DNA of 64,000 nt from Algibacter amylolyticus (GCF_014202225.1 NZ_JACHGE010000006.1:1-64000), one strand, 5' to 3'. Shown: positions 37,069 to 46,464, counted from the first letter of the stretch. The notes: generated by a model not told the origin, from the sequence alone. Numbers and translations are program-made.

Positions 37069-38517
37069 ATGGGTTCTAATAAAACTTATGAAAAAGAATT
37101 AGCATTTCAGGCTGATCGAAGAAAAGCAACTGTAGAATTTATAAAAGCCGTAAGCGATTTATGGTATGACAAATCGATTGAATTGGTACTTTTTAGAAAC
37201 CAACTAATAGATAGAAATGTGAGTCAGATTTTAAACCTGCACGAATACGCGGGTAAATTTGTGCAAAAGCCCATTTCTATTTTTGATTCGGTTGAAATTG
37301 CTCAGGCCATAAAAGCCCTTAACGTCCCTCCTGCAAAATTAGATATTGGAAAGCTAACTTACGAGTACCATTTAGACGACAATAAACATAATAACGCCAA
37401 GGCCTTTGTGTCTCATAAACTAAAAGACGCAAGTAAAAATGGAAGTTTTGAACCAAAAGACGTTATACTTTATGGTTTTGGTAGAATTGGTAGATTGGTA
37501 GCCAGAGAACTTATGACGCGTACCGGAAAAGGAAGTCAGTTACGTCTGAGAGCTATTGTTACCCGTGGGACTATTGATGCCAAAATACTAGAAAAAAGAG
37601 CTTCGCTACTGCGTAACGATTCGGTACATGGCGATTTTTCGGGTACCGTTACTATTGATGCGAAGCAGAATGCTTTGATAATTAATGGAACTACAGTACA
37701 TATAATTTCGGCAAATACGCCAGAAGAGATCGATTACACTACCTATAATATTAATAACGCTTTAGTTATTGATAATACTGGCGCCTTTAGAGATAAAGAA
37801 GCCTTGAGTAAACATTTAAAATCGAAAGGCGTTAAAAAGGTTTTATTAACGGCGCCAGGAAAAGGTATTCCTAATATTGTTCATGGTGTAAACCAACAGG
37901 AAAATAACCCTGATAAAATCGATATATTTTCGGCAGCGTCATGTACTACAAATGCTATTACCCCTATTTTAAAGGTTATTGAAGAAAGTTTTGGAGTAAA
38001 AAGCGGCCATTTAGAAACTATACATGCTTATACAAACGACCAAAACTTAGTGGATAACTTTCATGGTAAATACCGCCGCGGAAGAGCTGCGGCCCTTAAT
38101 ATGGTTATTACAGAAACTGGAGCTGGAACTGCCGTTGCTAAAGCGTTGCCAAGTTTAGAAGGTAAACTTACTTCCAATGCTATTCGTGTACCTGTACCCA
38201 ATGGATCGTTAGCCATTTTAAATTTAGAAATAGAGAATAAAACATCGCTTAATGGTGTGAATTCAGTTTTAAAAAAATATGCCTTAGAAGGCGATTTGGT
38301 AGAACAAATTAAATTTGAATTGAGCGACGAACTGGTATCTAGCGATATTGTTGGCTGTTCTGCCCCATCCATTTATGATAGTAAGGCTACCATTGTTAGA
38401 AAAGATGGAAAAAACATCATTTTATACATTTGGTATGATAACGAATATGGATACAGCCATCAGGTTATACGCTTAGCAAAATATATTGCAAAGGTTAGAC
38501 GTTATACGTATTATTAA
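37069..38517 (+). CDS. Glyceraldehyde-3-phosphate dehydrogenase with N-terminal extension
   Basis: A 482-residue GAPDH, about 140 longer than the classic enzyme. Residues 1-130 are a mostly helical extension; the NAD-binding fold starts at DVILYGFGRIGR (131-142). Catalytic Cys292 (SAASCTTNA) and His319 (ETIHAYTND) are present. Extended GAPDHs of this type are known in Bacteroidota and some Gammaproteobacteria; the extension's role and the glycolytic or gluconeogenic direction are not settled. It is transcribed alone and ends at a hairpin terminator. Confidence 0.95.
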   Translation: MGSNKTYEKELAFQADRRKATVEFIKAVSDLWYDKSIELVLFRNQLIDRNVSQILNLHEYAGKFVQKPISIFDSVEIAQAIKALNVPPAKLDIGKLTYEYHLDDNKHNNAKAFVSHKLKDASKNGSFEPKDVILYGFGRIGRLVARELMTRTGKGSQLRLRAIVTRGTIDAKILEKRASLLRNDSVHGDFSGTVTIDAKQNALIINGTTVHIISANTPEEIDYTTYNINNALVIDNTGAFRDKEALSKHLKSKGVKKVLLTAPGKGIPNIVHGVNQQENNPDKIDIFSAASCTTNAITPILKVIEESFGVKSGHLETIHAYTNDQNLVDNFHGKYRRGRAAALNMVITETGAGTAVAKALPSLEGKLTSNAIRVPVPNGSLAILNLEIENKTSLNGVNSVLKKYALEGDLVEQIKFELSDELVSSDIVGCSAPSIYDSKATIVRKDGKNIILYIWYDNEYGYSHQVIRLAKYIAKVRRYTYY

Positions 38518-38579
38518 TACGCCATAAATTTAAACACATTTTTAATAATCTAATATAGGATTTGAATCGTATATAAAAT

Positions 38580-38605
38580 AGCCTCATTTTTATGAGGCTT
38601 TTTAT
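38580..38605 (+). terminator. GAPDH gene terminator
   Basis: AGCCTCAT and ATGAGGCT form a perfect eight-base stem with a TTTT loop (38580-38599), followed by a T tract. Confidence 0.9.
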
Positions 38606-38675
38606 TGATTTTTAATCGTTTAATAAACTATATTTTATAAATTCGCAAACCAAATACAACCAAAAAGCATTTAAA

Positions 38676-39305
38676 ATGAATCCTATCAAATCTCTATGTT
38701 TACTTATATTTAGCTGTTTAATAAGCTTTAATTCATTTTCTCAAACCACTACTGAAGACGACGACCAATTATCCTTATACAAAGGAACTATTGATAATCA
38801 ATTTGAATATATCCTTAAAAAGTCTGGGAATTTTAAAGGAACCAACGGTCAACCTTACGAAGCTGTAAAATTAAGTATGTTATTAGCACTTCGTGCTCAT
38901 ACTTTAGACTCTTTAAAAACAGTACATAAAAATTTAGCAGAAACAAAGGCTGTAGTGTCGTCTCAAGCTAAAGAAATTTCAGCTTTAAAAGCGAATCTTT
39001 CAAATACGCAATCAGATTTAGAAACCACTAATTCTGAAAAAAACAATATGGCACTCTTTGGAATGCAAATGAGTAAAATAAACTACAATGTGCTTATGTG
39101 GTCTATTATAGGTGCTTTATTAGCTTTACTAATTTTGTTTATTTATAAATTTAAAAACAGTAATGCTATTACTAGAAAAGCGAATCATAATTTAGCTGAA
39201 ATTGAAGAAGAATTCGATGAGCACCGCAGAACAGCATTAGAGCGCGAACAAAAAGTGAGACGCCAGTTACAAGACGAGATTAATAAACAGAAAAAAGGAA
39301 AATAA
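38676..39305 (+). CDS. Exported coiled-coil protein with one membrane helix
   Basis: A 209-residue protein with a signal peptide (to about residue 22), a coiled coil (about 75-122), one membrane helix (about 140-159) and a charged C-terminal coiled coil (about 165-209). Homologues in flavobacteria are sometimes labelled tRNA (guanine-N1)-methyltransferase; nothing here resembles TrmD, so I regard that label as an error. Function unknown; the layout suggests an envelope-spanning or scaffold role. Confidence 0.7.
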   Translation: MNPIKSLCLLIFSCLISFNSFSQTTTEDDDQLSLYKGTIDNQFEYILKKSGNFKGTNGQPYEAVKLSMLLALRAHTLDSLKTVHKNLAETKAVVSSQAKEISALKANLSNTQSDLETTNSEKNNMALFGMQMSKINYNVLMWSIIGALLALLILFIYKFKNSNAITRKANHNLAEIEEEFDEHRRTALEREQKVRRQLQDEINKQKKGK

Positions 39306-39330
39306 ATTCTTATTTCTACAACTTATACAA

Positions 39331-39362
39331 AAATCTGTAATTTTTAATTACAGATTTTTTTT
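39331..39362. terminator. Bidirectional terminator
   Basis: AAATCTGTAAT and ATTACAGATTT form a perfect 11-base stem around a five-base loop, with A and T tracts on either side, between the converging coiled-coil and LRR-kinase genes. Confidence 0.9.
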
Positions 39363-39365
39363 TAT

Positions 39366-40667
39366 TTAAAAGGTATTTAAAACCTCCGTAATTTCTAAAA
39401 AACTAGGTCGAGCTATAACATCTGGTTTAGTACAATCATTAATTAGTTTTAGCCAATTATTTAGTTGGCCTTCGTTAAAAGTATCTTGGTTAACTACATG
39501 TAAAACATCTTCTAACAGACACCCATAAGCTCTTACTTCTATGCGTTGTATATTTGGTGCAATTTCCCAATTTACATTATAAAAACTAGCTGCTCCAAAA
39601 TCGCCTAAATAACAATCTGCTGTTTTATTTACCAAGATATTATGGGCATAAAAATCGCCATGATTAATACCCTTTTCATGTAATTGTGTACTAACTGAAG
39701 CCATACCCTTAGCTATTTTTAGCAACTGGGCTGCCGTAAAACTAGAAGCTTCATCAAATACATCTCTTGTACATGTTTCTAAACTTGGCGGATTTCCTAA
39801 ATTACTATAATTGGATGCTATAAGTTCCATTATTAAGGCACTTTTACCATCAGGATGATTTTTTATTTTACCCAAAATAGGTATTAAATTCTTATGGTTT
39901 CCGGCCGCTATGGAGGCATCCATTTCATCTTCGGGTAAACCATCGCTAGTTACCGCGCCTTTAAACACTTTTATAGCAACATCCTCTTGTTTTTGCTCCC
40001 AATGTGCGTGGGAAATAAATCCAGAGGCACCCTCACCAATTAACGTTTTAATAGTAAAGTGGTTCCAATTATACGATTCCAGATTGTTCTTACATGGCAT
40101 GCTTTGCGCTGCAGGATTTCCTCCAAAGCCTATCCAAGATAATTTAGGCAACTTAAATAACCAATTAGGAATACTCTTTAATTGGTTTGCCGAAATACGT
40201 AAAAGCTCCAAGTTTACACAGTTTGCCATTTCGTCGGGTAATGCTTCAATTTTATTTCCTGATAAGGCGCATTTACGGAGCCTAACTGCTTGTCCTATAC
40301 TTTTAGGTAATGCCTTAATTTTATTATCAGTTAAAATAAGCCAGTTTAGTTTGGGTGGAAATGCATCCTCAGGAACTGTTGTAATTTGATTGAATTTAAA
40401 ACCAATCATACTCAATTCAGGACACCGAGCTAAAACTGAAGGAAAGACTGTAAACTTATTATTTGCAAAAAATAAAATTCTTAATTTCTTTAGTTGGGCA
40501 AAACTATCTGGCAATGTAGAAAGGTCGTTACCGGATAAATCTAGAATTTCTAAGGTATCGGCTAGTTTTAAAATGTCTTCTGGAAATGTTTTTAACCCAC
40601 AGGCTAATTTTAGTCTTTTAAGGCCAATTAGCTGTCCAGATTGCAATGCTTCTAAAGTATGTGTCAT
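39366..40667 (-). CDS. Leucine-rich-repeat protein kinase
   Basis: A cytoplasmic two-part protein of 433 residues from the chosen start. The first half has about seven leucine-rich repeats (LEILDLSGNDLSTLP-like units); the second is a eukaryotic-type kinase domain. Counting from the earlier Met at 40688: glycine loop GEGASG 218-223, VAIK Lys240, catalytic loop HGDFYAHN with Asp345 and Asn350, and DFG 363-365. HRD is replaced by HGD, so it is a non-RD kinase. There is no signal peptide or membrane helix. The start at 40667 is chosen because the -7 box at 40686-40693 overlaps the earlier Met. Target unknown. Confidence 0.88.
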   Translation of the reverse strand: MTHTLEALQSGQLIGLKRLKLACGLKTFPEDILKLADTLEILDLSGNDLSTLPDSFAQLKKLRILFFANNKFTVFPSVLARCPELSMIGFKFNQITTVPEDAFPPKLNWLILTDNKIKALPKSIGQAVRLRKCALSGNKIEALPDEMANCVNLELLRISANQLKSIPNWLFKLPKLSWIGFGGNPAAQSMPCKNNLESYNWNHFTIKTLIGEGASGFISHAHWEQKQEDVAIKVFKGAVTSDGLPEDEMDASIAAGNHKNLIPILGKIKNHPDGKSALIMELIASNYSNLGNPPSLETCTRDVFDEASSFTAAQLLKIAKGMASVSTQLHEKGINHGDFYAHNILVNKTADCYLGDFGAASFYNVNWEIAPNIQRIEVRAYGCLLEDVLHVVNQDTFNEGQLNNWLKLINDCTKPDVIARPSFLEITEVLNTF

Positions 40668-40685
40668 GAATATATTTTCTGCGTG

Positions 40686-40717
40686 CAAATCTAACTATAA
40701 TGGATTAGAATTTACAA
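40686..40717 (-). promoter_or_regulatory. Promoter of the LRR-kinase gene
   Basis: Read leftward: TTG (40717-40715), a 21-base spacer and TAGATTTG (40693-40686), all exact matches. Transcription is predicted from about 40680. Confidence 0.7.
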
Positions 40718-40734
40718 GTTGAAATGAGTAAAGC

Positions 40735-40845
40735 ACAGGATTGAATATTCTTGTTCCTCTAATACCTTAAAGAAAAATTAAGAATAGAATAATAGTTTAT
40801 TTTATAAGATTAAGGAAGTAGAACAGGATTACATAGCCTTGTTCC
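40735..40845. repeat. Two 23-bp direct repeats upstream of the LRR-kinase promoter
   Basis: ACAGGATT…CTTGTTCC occurs at 40735-40757 and 40823-40845, 88 bases apart, with 19 of 23 bases equal. The nearer copy is 18 bases behind the -33 element, where an activator would bind. The surrounding gap (40718-40974) holds no gene. Confidence 0.5.
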
Positions 40846-40940
40846 CCACTCCTGAAAATGAAAAGGAACGCAGTTACTACAGCTTACTTTTTCGTTTCTA
40901 TAAAAACCCTAAAATAGGTTTTACATTTTTATATAAATAA

Positions 40941-40970
40941 AAAAAGTCTGCCAAGGCAGACTTTTTTTAT
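40941..40970 (-). terminator. tRNA-Tyr terminator
   Basis: AAAAAGTCTGCC and GGCAGACTTTTT form a tight hairpin with T tracts on both sides, four bases after the tRNA 3' end when read leftward. Confidence 0.9.
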
Positions 40971-40974
40971 TAAG

Positions 40975-41056
<82 letters not shown>

Positions 41057-41067
41057 AAAACTGACCG

Positions 41068-41098
41068 CAAATATATTATTGTTTCTTAATTCTGCAAA
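41068..41098 (-). promoter_or_regulatory. tRNA-Tyr promoter
   Basis: Read leftward: TTTG (41098-41095), a 19-base spacer and TATATTTG (41075-41068), a perfect Bacteroidota promoter about 12 bases from the tRNA 5' end. Confidence 0.88.
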
Positions 41099-41192
41099 GA
41101 TAAAATGAAGAATTTAATATATTTTTTTGATTTTTTCTTGTTACGCATAATTCAGCATAATAAGAAAAGAAAAACTTGCGGATTTAAAATGA

Positions 41193-41216
41193 CATCCCGA
41201 GTGTTAATTCGGGATG
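41193..41216 (-). terminator. Weak hairpin after the outer-membrane receptor gene
   Basis: CATCCCGA and TCGGGATG pair perfectly around an eight-base loop 15 bases beyond the stop of the leftward receptor gene. The T tract after it is poor, so this may be a stability hairpin or a small REP-like repeat. Confidence 0.4.
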
Positions 41217-41230
41217 CCTAACCCATTATA

Positions 41231-43963
41231 TTACAACTCGTAACGTATTCTTAAAGTTACAAATCGAGGCTGAATAAACGTTTCTGAACTAAAAACAGAC
41301 AAGTTTGTTGCACTATTTCGTACTCGAGAATCTATATCTAATAAATTAGTAGCTTTTATAACATATTCCCATTTGGAGTCCTCATTTTTTCGGTATGCTA
41401 ACGAGGCATCCCAAGTTTTAAAGGATTGTGATGGGTTTACACCATCGTCCTGATTGCTATATGTAAAATCGGTTTCGAAAGTTACCGACTTCCATATGTA
41501 AGCATCAAAATTAATAGAAGGTGCCTTAGTAACAAACTTTGTAGAACTAGAACCTTGATCGTTATTTGAAACACTATAGCGGTATCTTAACCTAACGTTT
41601 GGTGCTTCTCTAAAATTAGTTCTTAATTCTGGTGTGTAGCTTTGTGTAAACTGCTCGTTTAACGACTGCTGCCCTTGAATAAACTGATTAATTTTACTGT
41701 AGTTTAAACCAGTTGTAATTCCTGCTTGCAATTTCCCAAAAGTACGTTGTACACGACCGCTAGCCGAAACACTTTCATCGGCAAAATTAGAGTTGAAAAA
41801 TGTACTTGTTCTTATTACATTATCAAAATCCGTTAGACTTCGTATTTGATCGATATTCTTATTATAAGCAAGTCGTGCATACACATTAGTGTAATTAAAA
41901 AGATTAAAACTTCTGTAAAACAAACTTAAATTATGCGATAAGGCATTTTGTAGTTCTGGCTCGCCGTATTGAATACTACTAAAACTATTAAATACTAAGC
42001 CCTGTGCTAAATTTGTAACATCGGTAAACTGATTTTGCATTTGATAACGCAGTGTTAAACTCTCACTTTTTTTAAGCTGAATTCGGGTCTCGAAATCTGG
42101 TAACAGCTTAAAGAAACTATCTTCGAACGTTTCACCAAACTGGGTATTTTTATTTCCGTAGGCATGTACAGAAAACCCTGGTGTTATGGTAAACTTACCC
42201 GTTTTTAAAGTATAATGTGCTCCTAAATAAACATCGGTAAAATTATACTCGGTGTCATTTTTTGCTAAACCATCATTAAAACTTGGGGTTGGTTCAAACT
42301 GAGAGCCATCTTCTAGAAACTGAAAGATATTCGAGTTAAACTCTTGTCGGCTATAAATAGTTCCTAAGGTAAAATTGATATTACTTTTGGCATTAAGAAT
42401 ATTGTAATAATCAATTTTAGCATCAACTTGATTCGATTTTATACGTTTGTTTTGCCCAATATCATAATAATCTAAATTTGTTAAAAACCCTATGGCATCT
42501 GCAGTTGTATCAAAAGCATCATTGTCTTCATCCTCATTATTATCCGGATCATTTAGCAATAGTGCATTGTAAAACGGATCTTCATTTTTAATTAAATGTT
42601 GGCCTTCAAAAGCGAAAATATTAGTTTCATTTAATGTGTAATAATAATTTAAACTTTGACTAATACTAAAAGGCGTAGCTTCATCTAACTGTGTGGTATT
42701 ACCAAGAACAGAAGAAAATAAGTTTTGATTTTGAGTATCTTTAGAGAATCGCCCTAAAATATCATAATCTAATTGATTATTAATATTAGGCTTATAGGCT
42801 GCACTAAGTTTTAGTAAACCTTGATTAGAACGTTCCTCGCTATTTTGCTCGGTAGCTTCGTCTGGAATCCCTAGATCGGAATCTGTATACTGCACCAAAC
42901 TTTTTTCTTTTGATAAAATATTGCTACTATTAAAAATAGCAAATCCACTTAAATCTAAATTTTTGTTAGGCGAATAACTAAAATTTGTTGCCGCCAATTT
43001 GTTTTTAATTTCTAAAGCATTGTTTTGCGACGTTAAAAAATTAAGACTGTTATTACCTAAACTAATACTTGTTCCGCTGCTTCTACTTGGCGCTCTAAAA
43101 CCACCACCAAAACCACGAAGATCTTCGCGCGTTAAAGCCAAATCGCCTGTATTATTTAAATCGCCAATAAAGTTTAAGCTAAACTTAGGGCTATAATAAA
43201 ATAATTTTGGCTGCAAAATGTAGAGTTCATCGTCAGTTGAAGCGCCTCCTCCTGCAGTTATATTGCCAAACCAAAAATTCTCTTTTCCTTCTTTAAGTTT
43301 TATATTAATAGCAACATTATCTTGATTATTGGTAACACCACTTAATTGACCAACCTCAGAAAAATTACGGAGTACTTGTATTTTATCGACCGCATTCGAA
43401 GGAATGTTTTTAATACCTAATTTGGTATCGCCATCAAAAAAATCTTTTCCATTAACCATTAACTTGCTTACAACATTCCCTTCTACTTCTACTTGGCCGT
43501 CATCATTTATTTCGACACCTGGAAGCTTTTCTAATACATCTTCTAGTTTGCGTTCTGTTCCGTTTTTAAAAGAATCGGCATTGTAAATTAAGGTATCGCC
43601 TTTTACGGTAACAGGCATTTCGTAGGTTAACTCGATTGCATCTAAGGCGTTATCGGCTTCTAAAACAATATCCTTAACTACATCATCATTTACAGTTGTA
43701 ATGGTTTCGGTATAGGTTTTCATACCTATGTAACTTACCTGTATACTGTAGGTACCATTTTTAGCTAAACTTATTCTATAAAACCCAGCCTGATCTGTAA
43801 TGCCGTAGGACTGCAAGGTTTTTGTTTCTTGATTAATAGCTATTACGTTTGCCAATTCTAATGGCGCGCCTATGCTATCTTTTACAATACCCTCTAATTT
43901 AATTTGAGCCATTGCGGCATTAGCAAAGCCAATTAAAACTATTAATATGAGTTTCTTTATCAT
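41231..43963 (-). CDS. Outer-membrane β-barrel receptor-like protein (carboxypeptidase-regulatory, plug, OMP_b-brl_3 barrel)
   Basis: A 910-residue protein: signal peptide (to about 19), carboxypeptidase-like regulatory domain (about 22-105, KLEGIVKDSIGAPLELANV), plug-like region (about 115-225; NGTERKLEDVLEKLPGVEI, DKIQVLRNF) and a long barrel ending in an aromatic/hydrophobic strand (TLRIRYEL). No TonB box is clear. It lies 29 bases after the GLPGLI gene and is probably co-expressed with it. The ligand is unknown; a peptide or metal role is often guessed for such pairs but not shown. Confidence 0.88.
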   Translation of the reverse strand: MIKKLILIVLIGFANAAMAQIKLEGIVKDSIGAPLELANVIAINQETKTLQSYGITDQAGFYRISLAKNGTYSIQVSYIGMKTYTETITTVNDDVVKDIVLEADNALDAIELTYEMPVTVKGDTLIYNADSFKNGTERKLEDVLEKLPGVEINDDGQVEVEGNVVSKLMVNGKDFFDGDTKLGIKNIPSNAVDKIQVLRNFSEVGQLSGVTNNQDNVAINIKLKEGKENFWFGNITAGGGASTDDELYILQPKLFYYSPKFSLNFIGDLNNTGDLALTREDLRGFGGGFRAPSRSSGTSISLGNNSLNFLTSQNNALEIKNKLAATNFSYSPNKNLDLSGFAIFNSSNILSKEKSLVQYTDSDLGIPDEATEQNSEERSNQGLLKLSAAYKPNINNQLDYDILGRFSKDTQNQNLFSSVLGNTTQLDEATPFSISQSLNYYYTLNETNIFAFEGQHLIKNEDPFYNALLLNDPDNNEDEDNDAFDTTADAIGFLTNLDYYDIGQNKRIKSNQVDAKIDYYNILNAKSNINFTLGTIYSRQEFNSNIFQFLEDGSQFEPTPSFNDGLAKNDTEYNFTDVYLGAHYTLKTGKFTITPGFSVHAYGNKNTQFGETFEDSFFKLLPDFETRIQLKKSESLTLRYQMQNQFTDVTNLAQGLVFNSFSSIQYGEPELQNALSHNLSLFYRSFNLFNYTNVYARLAYNKNIDQIRSLTDFDNVIRTSTFFNSNFADESVSASGRVQRTFGKLQAGITTGLNYSKINQFIQGQQSLNEQFTQSYTPELRTNFREAPNVRLRYRYSVSNNDQGSSSTKFVTKAPSINFDAYIWKSVTFETDFTYSNQDDGVNPSQSFKTWDASLAYRKNEDSKWEYVIKATNLLDIDSRVRNSATNLSVFSSETFIQPRFVTLRIRYEL

Positions 43964-43992
43964 TATGGATTGGTTTCTAAAAATTTAAAAAA

Positions 43993-44871
43993 TTAACGCC
44001 CTCTTCCGCCGCCTGGTCTTCCGTTTCCTCTACCACGATTGGCTCTGAATTCTTCCATTTTTTTAGTAACAATCTCTTTATATTCGGCTTGTGTAACAAC
44101 CGATCCCTTTTTAGGGGCTTTAATTTCAGTTTTTTCTTCAGGATTAATAACAATTTTAGAGCAAAGCATAACCGTATCGCCAGCGGTTACTTCTAAAATT
44201 AAACCTGGTAATCCCCAATAATCTGCTGGTCCTTGGCTAACAGGTATTTGTGGCGTGTACCACGCTGTAACTTCAACTATTTTTGGTTCGTCCTTTTTAG
44301 CATCATCGCCTTCTTTATCATCTTTATCATCTTTATCATCATCACTAGTTCTCCTTGGTGGCCCAAACCCAACTTCATTAGATACTTTTTTAGCAGTCGC
44401 TTTAAAGCATAAATATTGACCAATTTGCTTGGTTTCTTTTCCCATAACCCACTCTAAAGGCTCCATCTCTTCTTTAATTAAAAACTGCTTTCCAAAAAAC
44501 TCTTGGTCTTGTAAATACAGTTTTTCCTTAACATTTTTGTATTGTGGTCCAGGAGCGAAACTGCTTGCAAACCCACCAAAGCCTCTTCCCGAATTTACTG
44601 GAGACGATAATTTTTCATCTTCAACAAAAATGGATTCTTCCTTGTTAAAAGTTAAAACATACGTTTTTTCTAACATAGACTTAAAACGCGTTTCCAACTC
44701 TTTTTTACGCTGTTCAGTCATTTGCTCGCCACCTCTATTAAAACGACTCAAATCCATGGTTGTTTTAGAAAAATAGTAAGCTTTACCTTGAAAATCTTGT
44801 TGTGCATGTAGTGATACACTAACCAGCAAAACCAGGATTAGCGCAAAAATTGTAGTGTTATTGTTTTTCAT
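43993..44871 (-). CDS. GLPGLI family exported protein
   Basis: A 292-residue exported protein with signal peptide (ending LHAQQ). The family motif appears as DYWGLPGLILEV. A low-complexity acidic/lysine stretch (DDKDDKDDKEGDD) coded by 9-bp direct repeats (44313-44339) interrupts the middle, and the end is Gly/Arg-rich. GLPGLI proteins are of unknown function and commonly sit beside outer-membrane receptors, as here. The start at the second Met (44871) gives the better signal peptide. Confidence 0.9.
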   Translation of the reverse strand: MKNNNTTIFALILVLLVSVSLHAQQDFQGKAYYFSKTTMDLSRFNRGGEQMTEQRKKELETRFKSMLEKTYVLTFNKEESIFVEDEKLSSPVNSGRGFGGFASSFAPGPQYKNVKEKLYLQDQEFFGKQFLIKEEMEPLEWVMGKETKQIGQYLCFKATAKKVSNEVGFGPPRRTSDDDKDDKDDKEGDDAKKDEPKIVEVTAWYTPQIPVSQGPADYWGLPGLILEVTAGDTVMLCSKIVINPEEKTEIKAPKKGSVVTQAEYKEIVTKKMEEFRANRGRGNGRPGGGRGR

Positions 44872-45062
44872 TATCAAATTATAATAAGATTATACTTTAA
44901 ACCAAAAGTAGTTTTTAAACTACGGTTTAGACCTTGCAAACCCCCAACAGTTTAATTTAAAAAAGTTAATATTTAGTTAAAATAAAACAATAAAAAAGCT
45001 GTGTAGCGTTTTATTAACAACCAGCGTATTACTGGATTGATTTTTGTATTTTTCAAGCTGCA

Positions 45063-45842
45063 ATGAAATACACTTACTATATTTTTATATTTTTCTTCGT
45101 TTCCATTAGTGCACAAGAATCTGTAGCTATAAAGTTTATAGATTCTGTAAACTTAAAAACCGAAACCCTAATATCGGTGGATAATTTTAATACTGTGTTT
45201 TATGTTAACAACAATATTATTCATAAAAAAACAGACACTAAAACCATAACCTACAACAACTTACAACTTGGTAACTTAAGTACTGTAAATACCTTTAACC
45301 CATTAAAAATTAATCTATTCTACAAAGATTTTAATACGGTAGTTGTGCTAGATAATCGCTTAGCAGAAGTTTTTAAAATAGATTTTAGCACACTATCGAC
45401 CTATAAAAACGTATCGCATATAACTACGGGTTACGATAATACACTTTGGATTTTTAACCAAGATTTACAAAAACTAGAATTGTTTGATTATAAAACTAAA
45501 ACTACTCGTGCACAAACGGCTCCCGTACAAAGCGAAGTTCTAGATATAAAAAGCAACTATAACTTTTGTTGGCTATTAACAAAAAACTATTTATACACCT
45601 ATAATTACTTTGGCAGTTTAGTAAAAAAAATAAAAAATACGGGTTATACCGCTCTAACTGAAAGTAATGAAAATATTATTTTAAAAAGCGAAAACACATT
45701 ATTTTATATACCAAAAGACAATGATGTAAAAATCCCTATCGATACATCAAATTTATTAATAAATCAGTTTTTTGTAGTCAACGAAACCTTGTATATTTAC
45801 GGCAATAATGTCCTAAGTAAATATCAACTTAAAATACAGTAA
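45063..45842 (+). CDS. Hypothetical exported protein, possible β-propeller
   Basis: A 259-residue protein with a signal peptide (to about residue 17). The rest is β-rich, with repeated short blades (TVVVLDNRLAEVFKIDF, TLWIFNQDLQKLELFDY, NYLYTYNYFGSLVKKI) that suggest a β-propeller. I do not recognise a named family or active site. It is followed after four bases by the deoxynucleoside kinase gene. Confidence 0.7.
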   Translation: MKYTYYIFIFFFVSISAQESVAIKFIDSVNLKTETLISVDNFNTVFYVNNNIIHKKTDTKTITYNNLQLGNLSTVNTFNPLKINLFYKDFNTVVVLDNRLAEVFKIDFSTLSTYKNVSHITTGYDNTLWIFNQDLQKLELFDYKTKTTRAQTAPVQSEVLDIKSNYNFCWLLTKNYLYTYNYFGSLVKKIKNTGYTALTESNENIILKSENTLFYIPKDNDVKIPIDTSNLLINQFFVVNETLYIYGNNVLSKYQLKIQ

Positions 45843-45846
45843 CACC

Positions 45847-46461
45847 ATGCACATTGCTATAGCCGGAAATATTGGCGCAGGAAAAACAACACTCACAAAA
45901 TTATTAGCAAAACACTACAACTGGGAAGCCCAGTTGGAAGATGTGGTGGACAACCCATATTTAGATGATTTTTACACCGAAATGGCACGTTGGAGTTTTA
46001 ACCTTCAGGTATACTTTTTAAACAGCAGATTTCGTCAAGTTTTACAAATTCGTCAAAGCGGAAAAGACATTATTCAAGACCGAACTATTTACGAAGACGC
46101 CCATATTTTCGCACCAAACTTGCACGCCATGGGTTTAATGACCAATCGCGATTTCGAGAACTACACCTCGCTTTTCGAACTTATGGAATCTTTAGTAAAA
46201 GGGCCAGATGTACTTATATATTTACGCAGTTCCATTCCAAATTTGGTATCGCAAATTCATAAACGCGGACGCGACTACGAAAATTCAATTAGCATCGATT
46301 ATTTAAGCCGACTAAACGAACGTTACGAAGCTTGGATTCATGGTTACAATAAAGGTAAATTACTTATTATTGATGTAGATAATCTAGATTTTGTTGATAA
46401 TCAAGAAGATTTAGGACATGTAATAAATACTATTGATGCCGAAATAAACGGGTTGTTTTAA
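45847..46461 (+). CDS. Deoxynucleoside kinase
   Basis: A 204-residue kinase that phosphorylates deoxynucleosides in salvage. The P-loop GNIGAGKT is at 7-14, the substrate/catalytic QDRTIYEDAHIF block near 80, and the lid Arg region IHKRGRDYE near 140. The exact nucleoside preference cannot be read with confidence. It ends three bases from the stop of the converging gene. Confidence 0.93.
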   Translation: MHIAIAGNIGAGKTTLTKLLAKHYNWEAQLEDVVDNPYLDDFYTEMARWSFNLQVYFLNSRFRQVLQIRQSGKDIIQDRTIYEDAHIFAPNLHAMGLMTNRDFENYTSLFELMESLVKGPDVLIYLRSSIPNLVSQIHKRGRDYENSISIDYLSRLNERYEAWIHGYNKGKLLIIDVDNLDFVDNQEDLGHVINTIDAEINGLF

Positions 46462-46464
46462 GCT

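Noticed and set aside
38676-39305. tRNA (guanine-N1)-methyltransferase label often given to homologues
   Set aside because: The protein is a signal peptide, coiled coils and one membrane helix, with no TrmD-type knot fold or SAM site.
39910-40722. Rightward ORFs of 159 and 110 residues opposite the LRR-kinase
   Set aside because: They are antisense frames of the repeats in the kinase gene, with no promoter or recognisable domain.
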